A stretch of DNA of 64,000 nt from Symmachiella macrocystis (GCF_007860075.1 NZ_SJPP01000001.1:4065490-4129489), one strand, 5' to 3'; counted from the stretch's first letter, positions 32,167-40,314 are shown. Made by a program: numbers and translations. Notes: generated by a model from the sequence alone, not told the origin.

Positions 32167-33129
32167 ATGAGACGCACGCATTTGGTTACCAGCAGCTTAG
32201 CCGTCATCTTTTTTGCGTCCGCCACAATGCTGGCAAACGCCTACGATGACACGGCCACAAAACGTAAATCAGCCACAACAAAACGAGACAAAATTGGCAA
32301 GCTGGACGAGAAAACAGCCGGCGCCAACGTTCGCACAACGGAACTGTTGGGCAGAAACATCCAAAACCCACAAGGCAAAAGCGTGGGTGAAATCAGCGAC
32401 TTAGTGATCGACGCCAACCATGGCAACATTCGCTATGCTGCAGTCACTTACGGCGGGATTCTAGGAATCGGAAACAAAATGTTTGCTGTTCCTTACGACG
32501 CCTTCACCTGTCGTCAGAACCCCGATGATAAAAACGAGTATATCCTTGTTTTGGATGTCACGCAGGATCAACTCGAAGGAGATCGTGGGTTTGATGAAGA
32601 CCATTGGCCCAACTTTGCCGATCAAAAATTCACCAGTACGGTCGATCGCCGATACAAGGTTAAACACCGAAAAGCCCATCGTAAGGCCGCAGCCAACGCG
32701 GGACGTGAGCAGACTGGGGCGATTGACAAGAAGACTGCCGGCGCCAACATCCGTGCCAGCCAACTCCATGGTTTGAATATCCAAAATCCGGAAGGTAAAA
32801 GCGTAGGTGAAATCCAAGATCTTGTGATCAATGCCAATAATGGCGACGTTCAATACGCAGCCGTGACTTATGGCGGGTTTTTAGGTCTGGGCGACAAGAT
32901 GTTCGCCGTACCTTTTGAAGCGTTCAAATGCCGTCCGAATCCGGACGACAAGAACGAGCATATCGCTGTCCTGAATGTTACGCAGGAGCAGTTAGAAGGT
33001 GCCCGCGGTTTTGACCAAGAGCATTGGCCGAACTTCGCTGATCGATCATACACCAAGGAACTGTATAAACGATACAAAGTGAAACACGACCGAGATGCCG
33101 ACATTGAAGTCGAAATCGAAACTCGCTAA
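32167..33129 (+). CDS. Exported PRC-barrel protein with two tandem PRC domains
   Basis: A 320-residue protein with a Sec signal peptide (SSLAVIFFASATMLANA, cleaved near residue 25) and two near-identical PRC-barrel repeats, about residues 52-160 and 195-303. Each runs from AGANxR through NIQNPxGKSVGEI and YAAVTYGGxLGxGxKMFAVP to DEDHWPNFAD-like ends. PRC barrels are small beta-barrels that bind protein or RNA partners; exported ones are common in stress clusters. GGAGG precedes the ATG at 32167. A bidirectional terminator follows at 33200. Confidence 0.92.
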   Translation: MRRTHLVTSSLAVIFFASATMLANAYDDTATKRKSATTKRDKIGKLDEKTAGANVRTTELLGRNIQNPQGKSVGEISDLVIDANHGNIRYAAVTYGGILGIGNKMFAVPYDAFTCRQNPDDKNEYILVLDVTQDQLEGDRGFDEDHWPNFADQKFTSTVDRRYKVKHRKAHRKAAANAGREQTGAIDKKTAGANIRASQLHGLNIQNPEGKSVGEIQDLVINANNGDVQYAAVTYGGFLGLGDKMFAVPFEAFKCRPNPDDKNEHIAVLNVTQEQLEGARGFDQEHWPNFADRSYTKELYKRYKVKHDRDADIEVEIETR

Positions 33130-33199
33130 TAAGTCTTAAGCGTGAAAATAAGCGTGTCGAAATTTTGCGGGACCGGAGTCTGCAATAAACGACTCGACT

Positions 33200-33239
33200 G
33201 TTGCAGGCCGTTTTCAAAACGGCCTGCAACTTTTTTTAT
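33200..33239. terminator. Bidirectional terminator between PRC-barrel and NtrC-type genes
   Basis: A 14 to 15-bp stem (gttgcaggccgtttt / aaaacggcctgcaac) with a minimal loop, followed by seven T. It lies between convergent genes. Confidence 0.93.
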
Positions 33240-33269
33240 TGGCACTAAGCAATTCGGCTGCCACATCAC

Positions 33270-34748
33270 TTAGCAATCGCAGTCCTCACCCACCGTATCA
33301 GAACTTTCGTCGGCATCGGCTTTCACAACGTTATTGATTGAGATCCCCAGCGTCTTAATCTTGTGCCGCAAGCTCCCGCGCGTGATGCCCAATTCTTCGG
33401 CAGCTTTCGATTGGTTGCCATTATGCTTTTGCAAGATTCGCGAGAGTAGGTAACGCTCCATCCACTCCATCGATTCCGCATGCAAGTCGTTGGACCCGGC
33501 CGCCTCGCGTTCATCCAGAAAGCTGGCAATGTCGGTGGCTTTGCTATCCGCCGTGGCCCCGGATGGTTCCGCTGGTTTCTTACTTTGTAATTCCTGGGGG
33601 AAAAACTCCGGCACCAATACCGGGCCGGTGGCCATCAGCATGGCTTTGCGGAGTACGCTTTGTAATTCCCGCACATTGCCCGGCCAGGAGTACCGAAAAA
33701 GAAGGTCCATGGCTTCGTCAGAGATCCCGGTGATGCCTTTGCCGAGCTTCTGATTGAATCTTGCTAAAAAATGTTCGATCAGCAGTTGGATGTCATCCCC
33801 GCGATCGCGCAACGGCGGGAGATGAATCTCAAATGCGTTGAGCCGATGGAACAGATCGAGACGATACTCACCATCTTCAATCATTCGTTCCAAGTCGCAA
33901 TTCGTGGCGGAAATGATCCGCACATCGACCTGGATCATATCGCTGCCGCCTACACGCTCAAATCTCTGTTCTTGCAATAACCGCAATACTTTACTCTGCG
34001 TCAGCGGTGACATGTCACCCACTTCATCCAGGAAGATTGTGCCGTCGTTACACTGCTCAAACCTTCCGATTCGCCGGCGATCCGCCCCCGTGAACGCGCC
34101 TTTCTCGTGGCCGAATAACTCACTCTCCAGCAAGGTGTCGGACAAGGCAGCGCAATTGACTGCTAAAAAACAGTTGTTTTCGCGATGGCTGTGCTGGTAA
34201 ATGGCCCGCGCGATCAGCTCTTTACCGGTTCCGCTTTCGCCGCGAATCAGTACAGACACATCCTGGGCGGCTACACGCCCTATCTGCTTATAGACGTCAA
34301 GCATTTGCGGGCTGCGCCCGACCAGGACTTCACCTTCCTGCGTGGGATCGTTGTTTTCCTGCAAGAGCACCGGCGCTTGCATCAACCGCCGAGTTTCCAA
34401 GCCCCGCTCAACAAGATCCTGAATTTGCTCAATACCCAACGGCTTCAGCACGTATTCATAGGCGCCCAATTTCATAGCTTCGATGGCCACGTCACTATCG
34501 TCCGAGACAGTGATAAACACCACCGGCAACTTGGCATCAAACGCGCGAATCTCCTGCGCCAGTTCCAACCCCGTTTTGTCCGGCAACATAATATCCAACA
34601 AGAGCGTGTCGGGTTGCTCTTGCTTGAGCAAGGCCATTCCGTCTTCAGCTGTCTCAGCAGAAAAAAGTTCGATGTCGACATCGGCGAGAGCTTTTTCTAC
34701 TAACCGCAAAACCGTACGGTCATCATCGATCACAAGCACTTTGTGCAT
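33270..34748 (-). CDS. Sigma-54-dependent response regulator, NtrC type
   Basis: A 492-residue three-domain activator. The receiver (1-120) has DDD8-10, phosphoacceptor D52 (LLLDIMLPD) and K102. The AAA+ domain (140-375) has Walker A GESGTGKE at 170-177, the sigma-54 contact loop GAFTGA at 217-222, Walker B GTIFLDEVGD and the arginine-finger region EYRLDLFHRLN. The C-terminal Fis-type helix-turn-helix (430-475, QSKAAEELGITRGSLRHKI) binds enhancer DNA. Such regulators hydrolyse ATP to open sigma-54 promoters, and several such promoter matches lie around it. Its kinase is probably the hybrid enzyme at 27575 (inference from proximity). Confidence 0.96.
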   Translation of the reverse strand: MHKVLVIDDDRTVLRLVEKALADVDIELFSAETAEDGMALLKQEQPDTLLLDIMLPDKTGLELAQEIRAFDAKLPVVFITVSDDSDVAIEAMKLGAYEYVLKPLGIEQIQDLVERGLETRRLMQAPVLLQENNDPTQEGEVLVGRSPQMLDVYKQIGRVAAQDVSVLIRGESGTGKELIARAIYQHSHRENNCFLAVNCAALSDTLLESELFGHEKGAFTGADRRRIGRFEQCNDGTIFLDEVGDMSPLTQSKVLRLLQEQRFERVGGSDMIQVDVRIISATNCDLERMIEDGEYRLDLFHRLNAFEIHLPPLRDRGDDIQLLIEHFLARFNQKLGKGITGISDEAMDLLFRYSWPGNVRELQSVLRKAMLMATGPVLVPEFFPQELQSKKPAEPSGATADSKATDIASFLDEREAAGSNDLHAESMEWMERYLLSRILQKHNGNQSKAAEELGITRGSLRHKIKTLGISINNVVKADADESSDTVGEDCDC

Positions 34749-35111
34749 TCAGCTATCCTCGTTCATCCTGGGAATCATCTCATTCTACTACCGTCCTAGC
34801 ATACGTGGTAGCCCCTGCCCGCAGATTTCTCAAACCCCACGGTTTGTACCACAATCCATTGATCGCAACTCAACCAGGTTGAGCGATCAGCGCTCGAAAT
34901 CGAAGCCATTTTCGCTCGAATGCCCTACGTTCGGCGGTCTTCCACAATCATGGGCATTTAGTTCCTCTACAAATAGTTCCTGTGAACAAGACTTTTGCTA
35001 AAGCAATTCGACATCGCCATGCTTTGCGGGAAGTTTGGCCCGCGATTTGCATTAAATCAATTTCAAGTATTCAGCGATTACAACTTCAGTCTATCAGAAC
35101 AGGAGACAACC
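34749..35111. other. Divergent regulatory region with sigma-54 promoter and palindromes
   Basis: About 360 bases with no gene. It contains ctcaaccaggttgag (34870-34884, perfect palindrome around one base) and nearby gctcgaaatcgaagcc / ttttcgctcgaatg words, placed about 150 bases upstream of the -24/-12 promoter at 35035. That is a normal enhancer position for an NtrC-type protein (inference). Confidence 0.45.
35035..35051 (+). promoter_or_regulatory. Sigma-54 type promoter for the coiled-coil lipoprotein
   Basis: TTGGCCCGCGATTTGCA: one deviation in the -24 half, perfect TTTGCA at -12, exact spacing, 61 bases before the ATG at 35112. Confidence 0.75.
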
Positions 35112-35747
35112 ATGAGTCGGATTATTCGAGTAACAATGTTTGGAATTTGTAGCAGCGCCATCGCCGTTGGAGCTGGTTGCAATCAAGATGTCACACGCGA
35201 AGACCTCTCGGATGCTCGCCAAGACGTGATCGAAGAGCGGGAAGAAACGCGGGTCGCTCGCCAAGACGCACAAGATGAAATCAACGAGGAGCGGAACGAA
35301 ACGGAAGCAGAACGCCAAAAGGTGATGCGGCCGAATTTCGACGAATTGAACGAAGAACAGCGTGAGACCCAAGAGGCCCGTAAAGAAGCCAACGAAGACA
35401 TTGCCGAAGAAGAGCAAGAAACTCGCGAAGCGGAACAAGAAGCCAATCGGATCGAAGCCAAGCTTAAGGCTCAGCAATCGCGTGATGCCTATCTGAAGCA
35501 GGCCCAGGCCCAAATCCATGAAGCGGAAACGCGAATCGAAGCCTTGGAAAAGAAATCCGAGAACCTGGAGGGCGCAGCTGAAGACGCCATAGAGGCGCAA
35601 ATCGAAGAATTGCAGGATCACCAAGAACGCCTGCAGGATGAGATCGATGAAATGAAATCGGTCGACGCTTTGAAATGGAAAAGCAAGCAAGCCGAAGTTG
35701 AAACGGCGAAACAGGCGTTAGCTAAAGAATTGGCAGAGACGAAATAA
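35112..35747 (+). CDS. Lipoprotein with long charged coiled coil
   Basis: A 211-residue protein. It has a signal peptide with lipobox GAGC (lipidated Cys near residue 23), then an almost continuous alpha-helical coiled coil of Glu, Arg, Gln and Ala from about 28 to 210 (for example EEREETRVARQDAQDEINEE). It probably projects from the membrane into the periplasm as a rod, a spacer or damper between membrane and wall. CAGGAG precedes the ATG at 35112. A sigma-54 type promoter lies 61 bases upstream and a terminator-like palindrome at 35764 follows. No enzymatic motif. Confidence 0.85.
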   Translation: MSRIIRVTMFGICSSAIAVGAGCNQDVTREDLSDARQDVIEEREETRVARQDAQDEINEERNETEAERQKVMRPNFDELNEEQRETQEARKEANEDIAEEEQETREAEQEANRIEAKLKAQQSRDAYLKQAQAQIHEAETRIEALEKKSENLEGAAEDAIEAQIEELQDHQERLQDEIDEMKSVDALKWKSKQAEVETAKQALAKELAETK

Positions 35748-35763
35748 TTAGGTCTGCAGAATT

Positions 35764-35852
35764 AACTGGTTTCAAAGCCCTCGACTGCGTCCCCCCGACC
35801 CCGGGCATTCGGTGTCATCGCCCACGCAATGAGGATTTGAAACCAGTTTTTT
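35764..35852 (+). terminator. Terminator built from the GTTTCAAA repeat family (copy 3)
   Basis: A 13-bp perfect inverted repeat (AACTGGTTTCAAA at 35764, complement at 35836-35848) encloses about 59 bases and runs into six T. Its left end GGTTTCAAAGCCCTCGAC matches the ends of the elements at 6635 and 17693. Confidence 0.8.
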
Positions 35853-35938
35853 GACACATGAGCAGGCGGAGTGATCTGCCTCACGGTATGTCGCTCAGAG
35901 CCAATGGATTTTAAACTCATAGTTACAAGGAGAGAATT

Positions 35939-36145
35939 ATGCGTAACTGGATGAACGCTTTGTGCCTGACGTTATTCGGACTGTCGTCTTTCTGTGCGAC
36001 GGGATGCGACCAGTCGACCACTGAACCCGACCCCGTCACAGCGTCGGCAGCGGAAGATAACATGGACACAGAATCAATTATTGACATTGATGTACCGGGA
36101 GCTGACATCGAAATCGAGAAATCAGAAGACGAGACAACGGAATGA
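35939..36145 (+). CDS. Small acidic lipoprotein
   Basis: 68 residues: signal peptide (LCLTLFGLSSFCATGC) with lipobox ATGC, then an acidic tail rich in Asp, Glu and Thr (DIDVPGADIEIEKSEDETTE). No domain recognised. AAGGAGAG precedes the ATG. It lies between the coiled-coil lipoprotein and the TrkA-C protein, probably co-transcribed with the latter, 64 bases apart. Confidence 0.8.
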   Translation: MRNWMNALCLTLFGLSSFCATGCDQSTTEPDPVTASAAEDNMDTESIIDIDVPGADIEIEKSEDETTE

Positions 36146-36209
36146 TCTCGTCACACAAAAATTTCTTACTCTGTCGCCCCTTTTCTAATACCAACCCAAA
36201 TCGAACTTT

Positions 36210-37007
36210 ATGATTCCTCTCATTTCCTTGATCGTCGTCGTGCTTGTTTCCATGGTCGTCGTGCGTATTGCGTCCGTAGCACTTACGTTGACGGGCCTCT
36301 CCAACGAACTCGCGCGGTTTCAAGCACGTTCGGCGTTTTCTGGAACTGGGTTTAGCACCACCGAATCAGAAAAAGTGGTCCGCCATCCCGTAAGGCGGCG
36401 AATCATCATGTTGCTGATGCTGCTGGGCAATGCGGGGATTGTCACAGCGATGTCGTCGTTGATCCTTTCCTTCATGGGAACGCGGACCGCAACTGGTATT
36501 ACTGGGAACATCTGGTTTCGCATCACCTGCCTGTTAGCAAGTCTCTCCGTTCTGTGGATGTTCGCCCACAGTCGGTGGATTGATCATAAACTTTCCAATT
36601 TCATTCGCTGGGCCTTGAAGCGTTGGACCGCACTCGAAGTGCGTGACTATGCTGGATTATTGCATCTCACGGGAGACTACGTGGTCCTTGAGTTGAGTGT
36701 CCAAGCAGATGACTGGCTCGCCAATCAAGCATTGAGCGACCTCAATCTGGCCGATGAAGGAGTGCTCGTCCTAGGCGTTGAAAAAGCAAACGGCAACTAT
36801 TTCGGAGCACCTCGCGGCAAGACCATCCTCGATGTGAACGACACGCTGCTCCTCTACGGACGCCAGGAAGTCATTGCCAATCTCGACGAACGTCGTTCCG
36901 GCGCCACCGGAAATTGGGAGCACCATAAAGCAATCGGTAAGCAGATGCAGATTGAACGGCAGGAAGAGGAAGAACTGGATCAATCCGACACCAGTCTCGC
37001 CTCCTGA
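36210..37007 (+). CDS. TrkA-C (RCK_C) domain membrane protein with TrkH-like pore segment
   Basis: A 265-residue protein. Membrane helices at about 3-26, 66-90 and 100-118. Between the first two lies FQARSAFSGTGFSTTESEKVV, a segment resembling a TrkH/KtrB pore loop. Residues 140-215 form an RCK_C domain (ELSVQADDWLANQALSDLNL, VLVLGVEKANGNYFGAPRG, LLLYGRQEVI), which in K+ channels binds a regulatory ligand such as c-di-AMP. The protein is far too short for a full four-repeat TrkH. It may be a reduced channel or a sensor of ion state; transport itself is unproved. Confidence 0.78.
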   Translation: MIPLISLIVVVLVSMVVVRIASVALTLTGLSNELARFQARSAFSGTGFSTTESEKVVRHPVRRRIIMLLMLLGNAGIVTAMSSLILSFMGTRTATGITGNIWFRITCLLASLSVLWMFAHSRWIDHKLSNFIRWALKRWTALEVRDYAGLLHLTGDYVVLELSVQADDWLANQALSDLNLADEGVLVLGVEKANGNYFGAPRGKTILDVNDTLLLYGRQEVIANLDERRSGATGNWEHHKAIGKQMQIERQEEEELDQSDTSLAS

Positions 37008-37428
37008 AGCCAGTTCTAAACGACCAGCCTGTTCTGTTGCTTTGTTAGCAATGACCGATTGCAAGCGGAGTCCGACCAGCCGCTGGAAGAATGGGTGGCA
37101 ATGTCCCTGACCAAATATCTCGCCATGAACAACGTTCAGGCCGAGTGAGTGATTGCGATATGTAATAGGAGTTCGCTGATCTAAGAGCGCTCGTCGATGC
37201 TCACGCCAAAAGCGATTCCACTAATTTTCGTACTCCAGATAACTCATCGGAATACCGCCTCCGATATCATTGCTTTCTGGGTCTGTGGAGTGGCATAGTT
37301 TTTGCGATTGTCCAGGCATCGCATCTATCTCGCCCACATAGCAGCGGACTTCGGTTGGAGAGTGTGTCCGTTCTTACATTCCTCCTCATCAGCGTTGCAG
37401 GACAGTACTTATCAGGGAAAAAGGACAC
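37008..37428. other. Gene-free stretch with sigma-54 promoter
   Basis: About 420 bases with no gene recognised. The sigma-54 promoter match at 37290 lies about 140 bases before a small frame at 37429. Confidence 0.5.
37290..37306 (+). promoter_or_regulatory. Sigma-54 type promoter upstream of the DUF421 gene
   Basis: GTGGCATAGTTTTTGCG: GGCA at -24, TTTTTGC at -12 and exact spacing. The first following coding frame starts at 37429. Confidence 0.65.
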
Positions 37429-37542
37429 ATGGCAAAAATACAAGTGAACATCAAGAATATTGTTCATGGCGGCGAACCGCATCAGACCGCGAACTCGGAA
37501 AACCAACCACTCCCCTTAAGGAGTTTGCATTTTCATGTTTAA
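37429..37542 (+). CDS. Possible small protein (37 aa) coupled to DUF421 gene
   Basis: An ATG behind AAAAAGGACAC opens a 37-codon frame (MAKIQVNIKNIVHGGE ... LHFHV) whose stop overlaps the start of the DUF421 gene by eight bases. The good ribosome binding site and overlap suggest a real coupled leader peptide or small protein. No domain recognised. Confidence 0.45.
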   Translation: MAKIQVNIKNIVHGGEPHQTANSENQPLPLRSLHFHV

Positions 37543-38095
37543 AGAACGGATTTACTCCGACTGGTCGGAGTTGGGAATGGTATTGCTCTCAGGTGTCGTC
37601 ACCTATGCTGCAATCTTGATCTACACGAGGCTGGCCGGCTTAAGAAGTTTTTCAAAAATGTCCGCCGCAGATTTTGCAATGACCGTGGCGGTGGGGGCAA
37701 TTTTTGCATCCACGATGTCAAGCTCGACCCCGACGCTGGTTGTTGGATTAACTGCCTTGGCAGTCTTGTTCGTGGGCCAATGGCTGCTGGCTTTTTTGAG
37801 ACGCAATTCCCAAAGCTTCAGCCAGCTTGTCGATAACCAGCCGCTGTTGTTGATGGCTGGCAACCAAATGCTTGACGAAAACATGAAGCGCGCAAACGTG
37901 ACCAAGTCGGACGTTTATGGAAAGCTCCGCGAAGCGAATGCGCTGAAGTACGATAAGGTATTGGCAGTGGTGTTCGAAACGACAGGCGATATTTCTGTGC
38001 TGCATTCCAATGCTTCAGATGCATCGTTGGAACATGACTTTGTTCGCGATGTAATCGACCACGAATTGATTTATGACCAGAACCATTCTGTCTAA
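37535..38095 (+). CDS. DUF421 family membrane protein (YetF/YcaP-like)
   Basis: A 186-residue protein with three N-terminal helices (LLSGVVTYAAILIYTRLAGL, FAMTVAVGAIFAS, LTALAVLFVGQWLLAFLRRN) and the family signature ARLAGLRSFSKMSAADF-like stretch, AVGAIFASTMSSSTPTL, and a C-terminal soluble part with LREANALKYDKVLAVVFETTGDISVL. DUF421 proteins are widespread inner-membrane proteins, implicated in spore envelope or stress functions in Bacillus, biochemistry unknown. AAGGAG precedes the ATG at 37535. A sigma-54 type promoter lies 230 bases upstream. Confidence 0.93.
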   Translation: MFKERIYSDWSELGMVLLSGVVTYAAILIYTRLAGLRSFSKMSAADFAMTVAVGAIFASTMSSSTPTLVVGLTALAVLFVGQWLLAFLRRNSQSFSQLVDNQPLLLMAGNQMLDENMKRANVTKSDVYGKLREANALKYDKVLAVVFETTGDISVLHSNASDASLEHDFVRDVIDHELIYDQNHSV

Positions 38096-38162
38096 TAAAA
38101 TTCGACTGCACCACAACCGGCAACCGCCGTCATTAGGATCCTTCCATTTTTAGAAAAATTGC

Positions 38163-39185
38163 ATGCAAACTTTTAACTGCCAGTGCGGAAACACTTTATT
38201 CTTCGACAGCAATTTCTGTGTCAATTGTAATCGAGACACAATATCGTGCCCGCACTGCGCAAACCTGACGCCTGTTGAAGAGACGCCCTCTGGGGCGCTT
38301 CAATGCGGGAACACCGCTTGCGGGGCGAAGCTGCGTCGTTGCTCGAACGACTTGCAGTACGACGCCTGCAATCGTGCGCTCGATGCGAATGATGTCAATG
38401 AGCTGTGCAGTTACTGTCGATTGAATTCGGTCGTCCCTGATTTAATGCTCAATGAAAATGTGACTCTTTGGAGAAAATTAGAAGCTGCAAAACATCGAGT
38501 GTTATGGGTCGTCGAGCGATTGGGATTTCCCGTCTCCGGAAATGGCGAACTCCAACCGAATTTGACGTTTGAATTCAAATCCGATGAAAACGGCAAAGTC
38601 TCCACAGGACACGCTGACGGTTGCATTACGATCAATCTGCGCGAAGCGGACAGCGTAGAACGTGAAAAAACGCGCGTGGAGTTTCAAGAACCCAAACGAA
38701 CTTTAGTCGGTCATTTCCGACACGAGCTTGGACACTATTATTGGGGTTTGCTCGTCAAAGAGTTTCGAGTGGAGGACTGTCGCCGTCTCTTCGGAGACGA
38801 GCGAAATCCAGCGTATGCCGATTCCCAGAAGCGGTACTATGAGCAGGGCCCTGCCCAAAACTGGCAACAGACCTATGTCTCGGGATACGCTTCAATGCAT
38901 CCTTGGGAAGATTTTGCTGAAACGTTCCAGGCGTATTTGGATATGGCGACCATTCTGTTAACGACAGAACATTTCGGCCTCGTGACCACCAGTTACGAGA
39001 ACTTCGATTCCATGCTCGCAGCCTATAGTCGCGTGGGCATCATTGCCAACGAACTAAATCGGGATATGGGCCTCCTCGACTTAGTCCCGCAGATTTTCAA
39101 CGATTCGGTTGTTGAGAAGATGCGATTTATTCATCAGCTCCCGGCAAAGACCGAAGAGGTCTCACCCGCTCTGTCGCAGAATTGA
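38163..39185 (+). CDS. Putative zinc-binding metallopeptidase
   Basis: A 340-residue cytoplasmic protein. N-terminal zinc ribbons use paired Cys (CQCGNTLFFDSNFCVNCNRD, then CPHC, ending LCSYCRLN). The middle part (70-330) fits the DUF2248-type putative zinc metallopeptidase family: FRHELGHYYWGLLVKE near residue 190 supplies an HExxH metal site, with YASMHPWEDFAETFQAYLDM near 240 giving a third ligand (Glu or His). Targets are unknown. These genes often sit among stress genes. It closes the stress island before the mobile-element remnants. Confidence 0.9.
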   Translation: MQTFNCQCGNTLFFDSNFCVNCNRDTISCPHCANLTPVEETPSGALQCGNTACGAKLRRCSNDLQYDACNRALDANDVNELCSYCRLNSVVPDLMLNENVTLWRKLEAAKHRVLWVVERLGFPVSGNGELQPNLTFEFKSDENGKVSTGHADGCITINLREADSVEREKTRVEFQEPKRTLVGHFRHELGHYYWGLLVKEFRVEDCRRLFGDERNPAYADSQKRYYEQGPAQNWQQTYVSGYASMHPWEDFAETFQAYLDMATILLTTEHFGLVTTSYENFDSMLAAYSRVGIIANELNRDMGLLDLVPQIFNDSVVEKMRFIHQLPAKTEEVSPALSQN

Positions 39186-39220
39186 TGCAAAATCATTGAC
39201 AGGTGTGACGGGCGAAATTC

Positions 39221-39478
39221 GCCAGTCCCCACAACATTCGTCGTGGCTGTGCTCAACGTCTCATCAACGCCGGTATCACTGCAGAGACGCTGCAACTGGT
39301 CCTACAGCATCGCGACTTCGCCGCGACGGAGAAGTTCTACGGTGCCCAACGATCCGCCCAGACAGCGGTTATCGAAATCCTGGAAAAGCTCAAATTCCCT
39401 GACAAGAATTCTGCATTCTTGGTGGAATGTGTGGGGAGAATAAAAAAGCTCCGCAGCTATCCGCTGAGGAGCTTGTGA
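39221..39478 (+). pseudogene. C-terminal fragment of a tyrosine integrase
   Basis: One frame reads RRGCAQRLINAGITAETLQL, VLQHRDFAATEKFYGAQRSA and QTAVIEILEKLK up to a TGA at 39476. This is the end of a tyrosine recombinase: the Arg region, the LQHRDFAATEKFY segment with the nucleophile Tyr. The N-terminal three quarters are absent, so it is a remnant of an old integrated element. It lies 33 bases left of the tRNA-Arg end copy. Confidence 0.8.
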
Positions 39479-39510
39479 GTCGAATGACTTAACTGAATTC
39501 ACTTTAGCAA

Positions 39511-39532
39511 AGTACACCCGGAGGGACTCGAA
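39511..39532 (+). other. Copy of tRNA-Arg(TCG) 3' end: likely attachment site (left)
   Basis: agtacacccggagggactcg and the next two bases match 53280-53301, the 3' end of tRNA-Arg, in 21 of 22 positions. This is the normal trace of tRNA-targeted integration. Confidence 0.75.
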
Positions 39533-39990
39533 AGATTGCGAAAAACAAGGGGAAAACGGCAATCCTGAGCACTGGTGTGTTCCCCAGTGTGCAGAGAACG
39601 TCACTTGGCAGCAGATTCGGGATCTGATTGACGCTTGCCCGGACTTGTCGGCAGAAGCCAGTCAACGGCTTATCGAGCATGGTGATGAAGCCTGCCGGAA
39701 AGGAGTAATTGGATGACCCGTTCCAATCCGAGCGGGCTACTACTTTCCTCCCGCCATCGTCAGGCTCAACTTTTCGGAAGGATGGAGATAAAGATACCAG
39801 CAAAGACATTCCGGACCGTGTCGGCAGGATTCTCGAAGTAGGGCTGCCGATCACCGAAATCCAATCCAGCCCCCTGGGGGGTATCGTTGGCGTGACTCCG
39901 GATGACCGGTTGGCCAGCAAGCCGGAAACAACGTTAAAATAGGCAATTGATTGTACTGGTGCATTGCAACGCAATTTCTGGGAGCACGCT
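39533..39990 (+). other. Decayed coding sequence next to the left attachment site
   Basis: A frame continuing through the attachment copy (YTRRDSKDCEKQGENGNPEH, TWQQIRDLIDACPDLSAEAS) to a TGA at 39715-39717 looks like the tail of an integrase or its target-overlapping product. gtgttccccagtgtg at 39587 also occurs inside the integrase at 53161, so both sides derive from related elements. No start codon is present. Confidence 0.5.
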
Positions 39991-40314
39991 ATGGCCCGAC
40001 CAAAGGGAAGCCGAACCATCCTGGTGCGTATTACCTACGACACGTTCGGCGAACTGGCCGGCGGCATCGCTGGAGACACGGCAAGGCAGTACGCACAGCG
40101 GGGCCAGTTTAACCCGCGCGACCTCGATTCGTCGCTGACATGGGTAAACGCCCGCAGGACTGCAAAGGGGCTGCCTCTGATCGGGCTGGCGACCGAAGTT
40201 AGCGAGGCCGTTTCCGACGAAGACTTAGAGGCGGTCATCAGCACGCCCGCACCGATTCAAACGGGACTGCTGATCTACAACCCAATAACAGCCTGCTACC
40301 GAGAGGACATCTGA
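39991..40314 (+). CDS. Small protein of mobile-element type, unknown function
   Basis: 107 residues starting MARPKGSRTILVRITYDTFG, with DTARQYAQRGQFNPRDLDSS and LTWVNARRTAKGLPLIG. The basic N-terminus and the pattern look like small DNA-associated proteins seen next to planctomycete integrases, but I cannot name a family. The ATG at 39991 starts the conserved part. It lies just inside the presumed left attachment site. Confidence 0.6.
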   Translation: MARPKGSRTILVRITYDTFGELAGGIAGDTARQYAQRGQFNPRDLDSSLTWVNARRTAKGLPLIGLATEVSEAVSDEDLEAVISTPAPIQTGLLIYNPITACYREDI

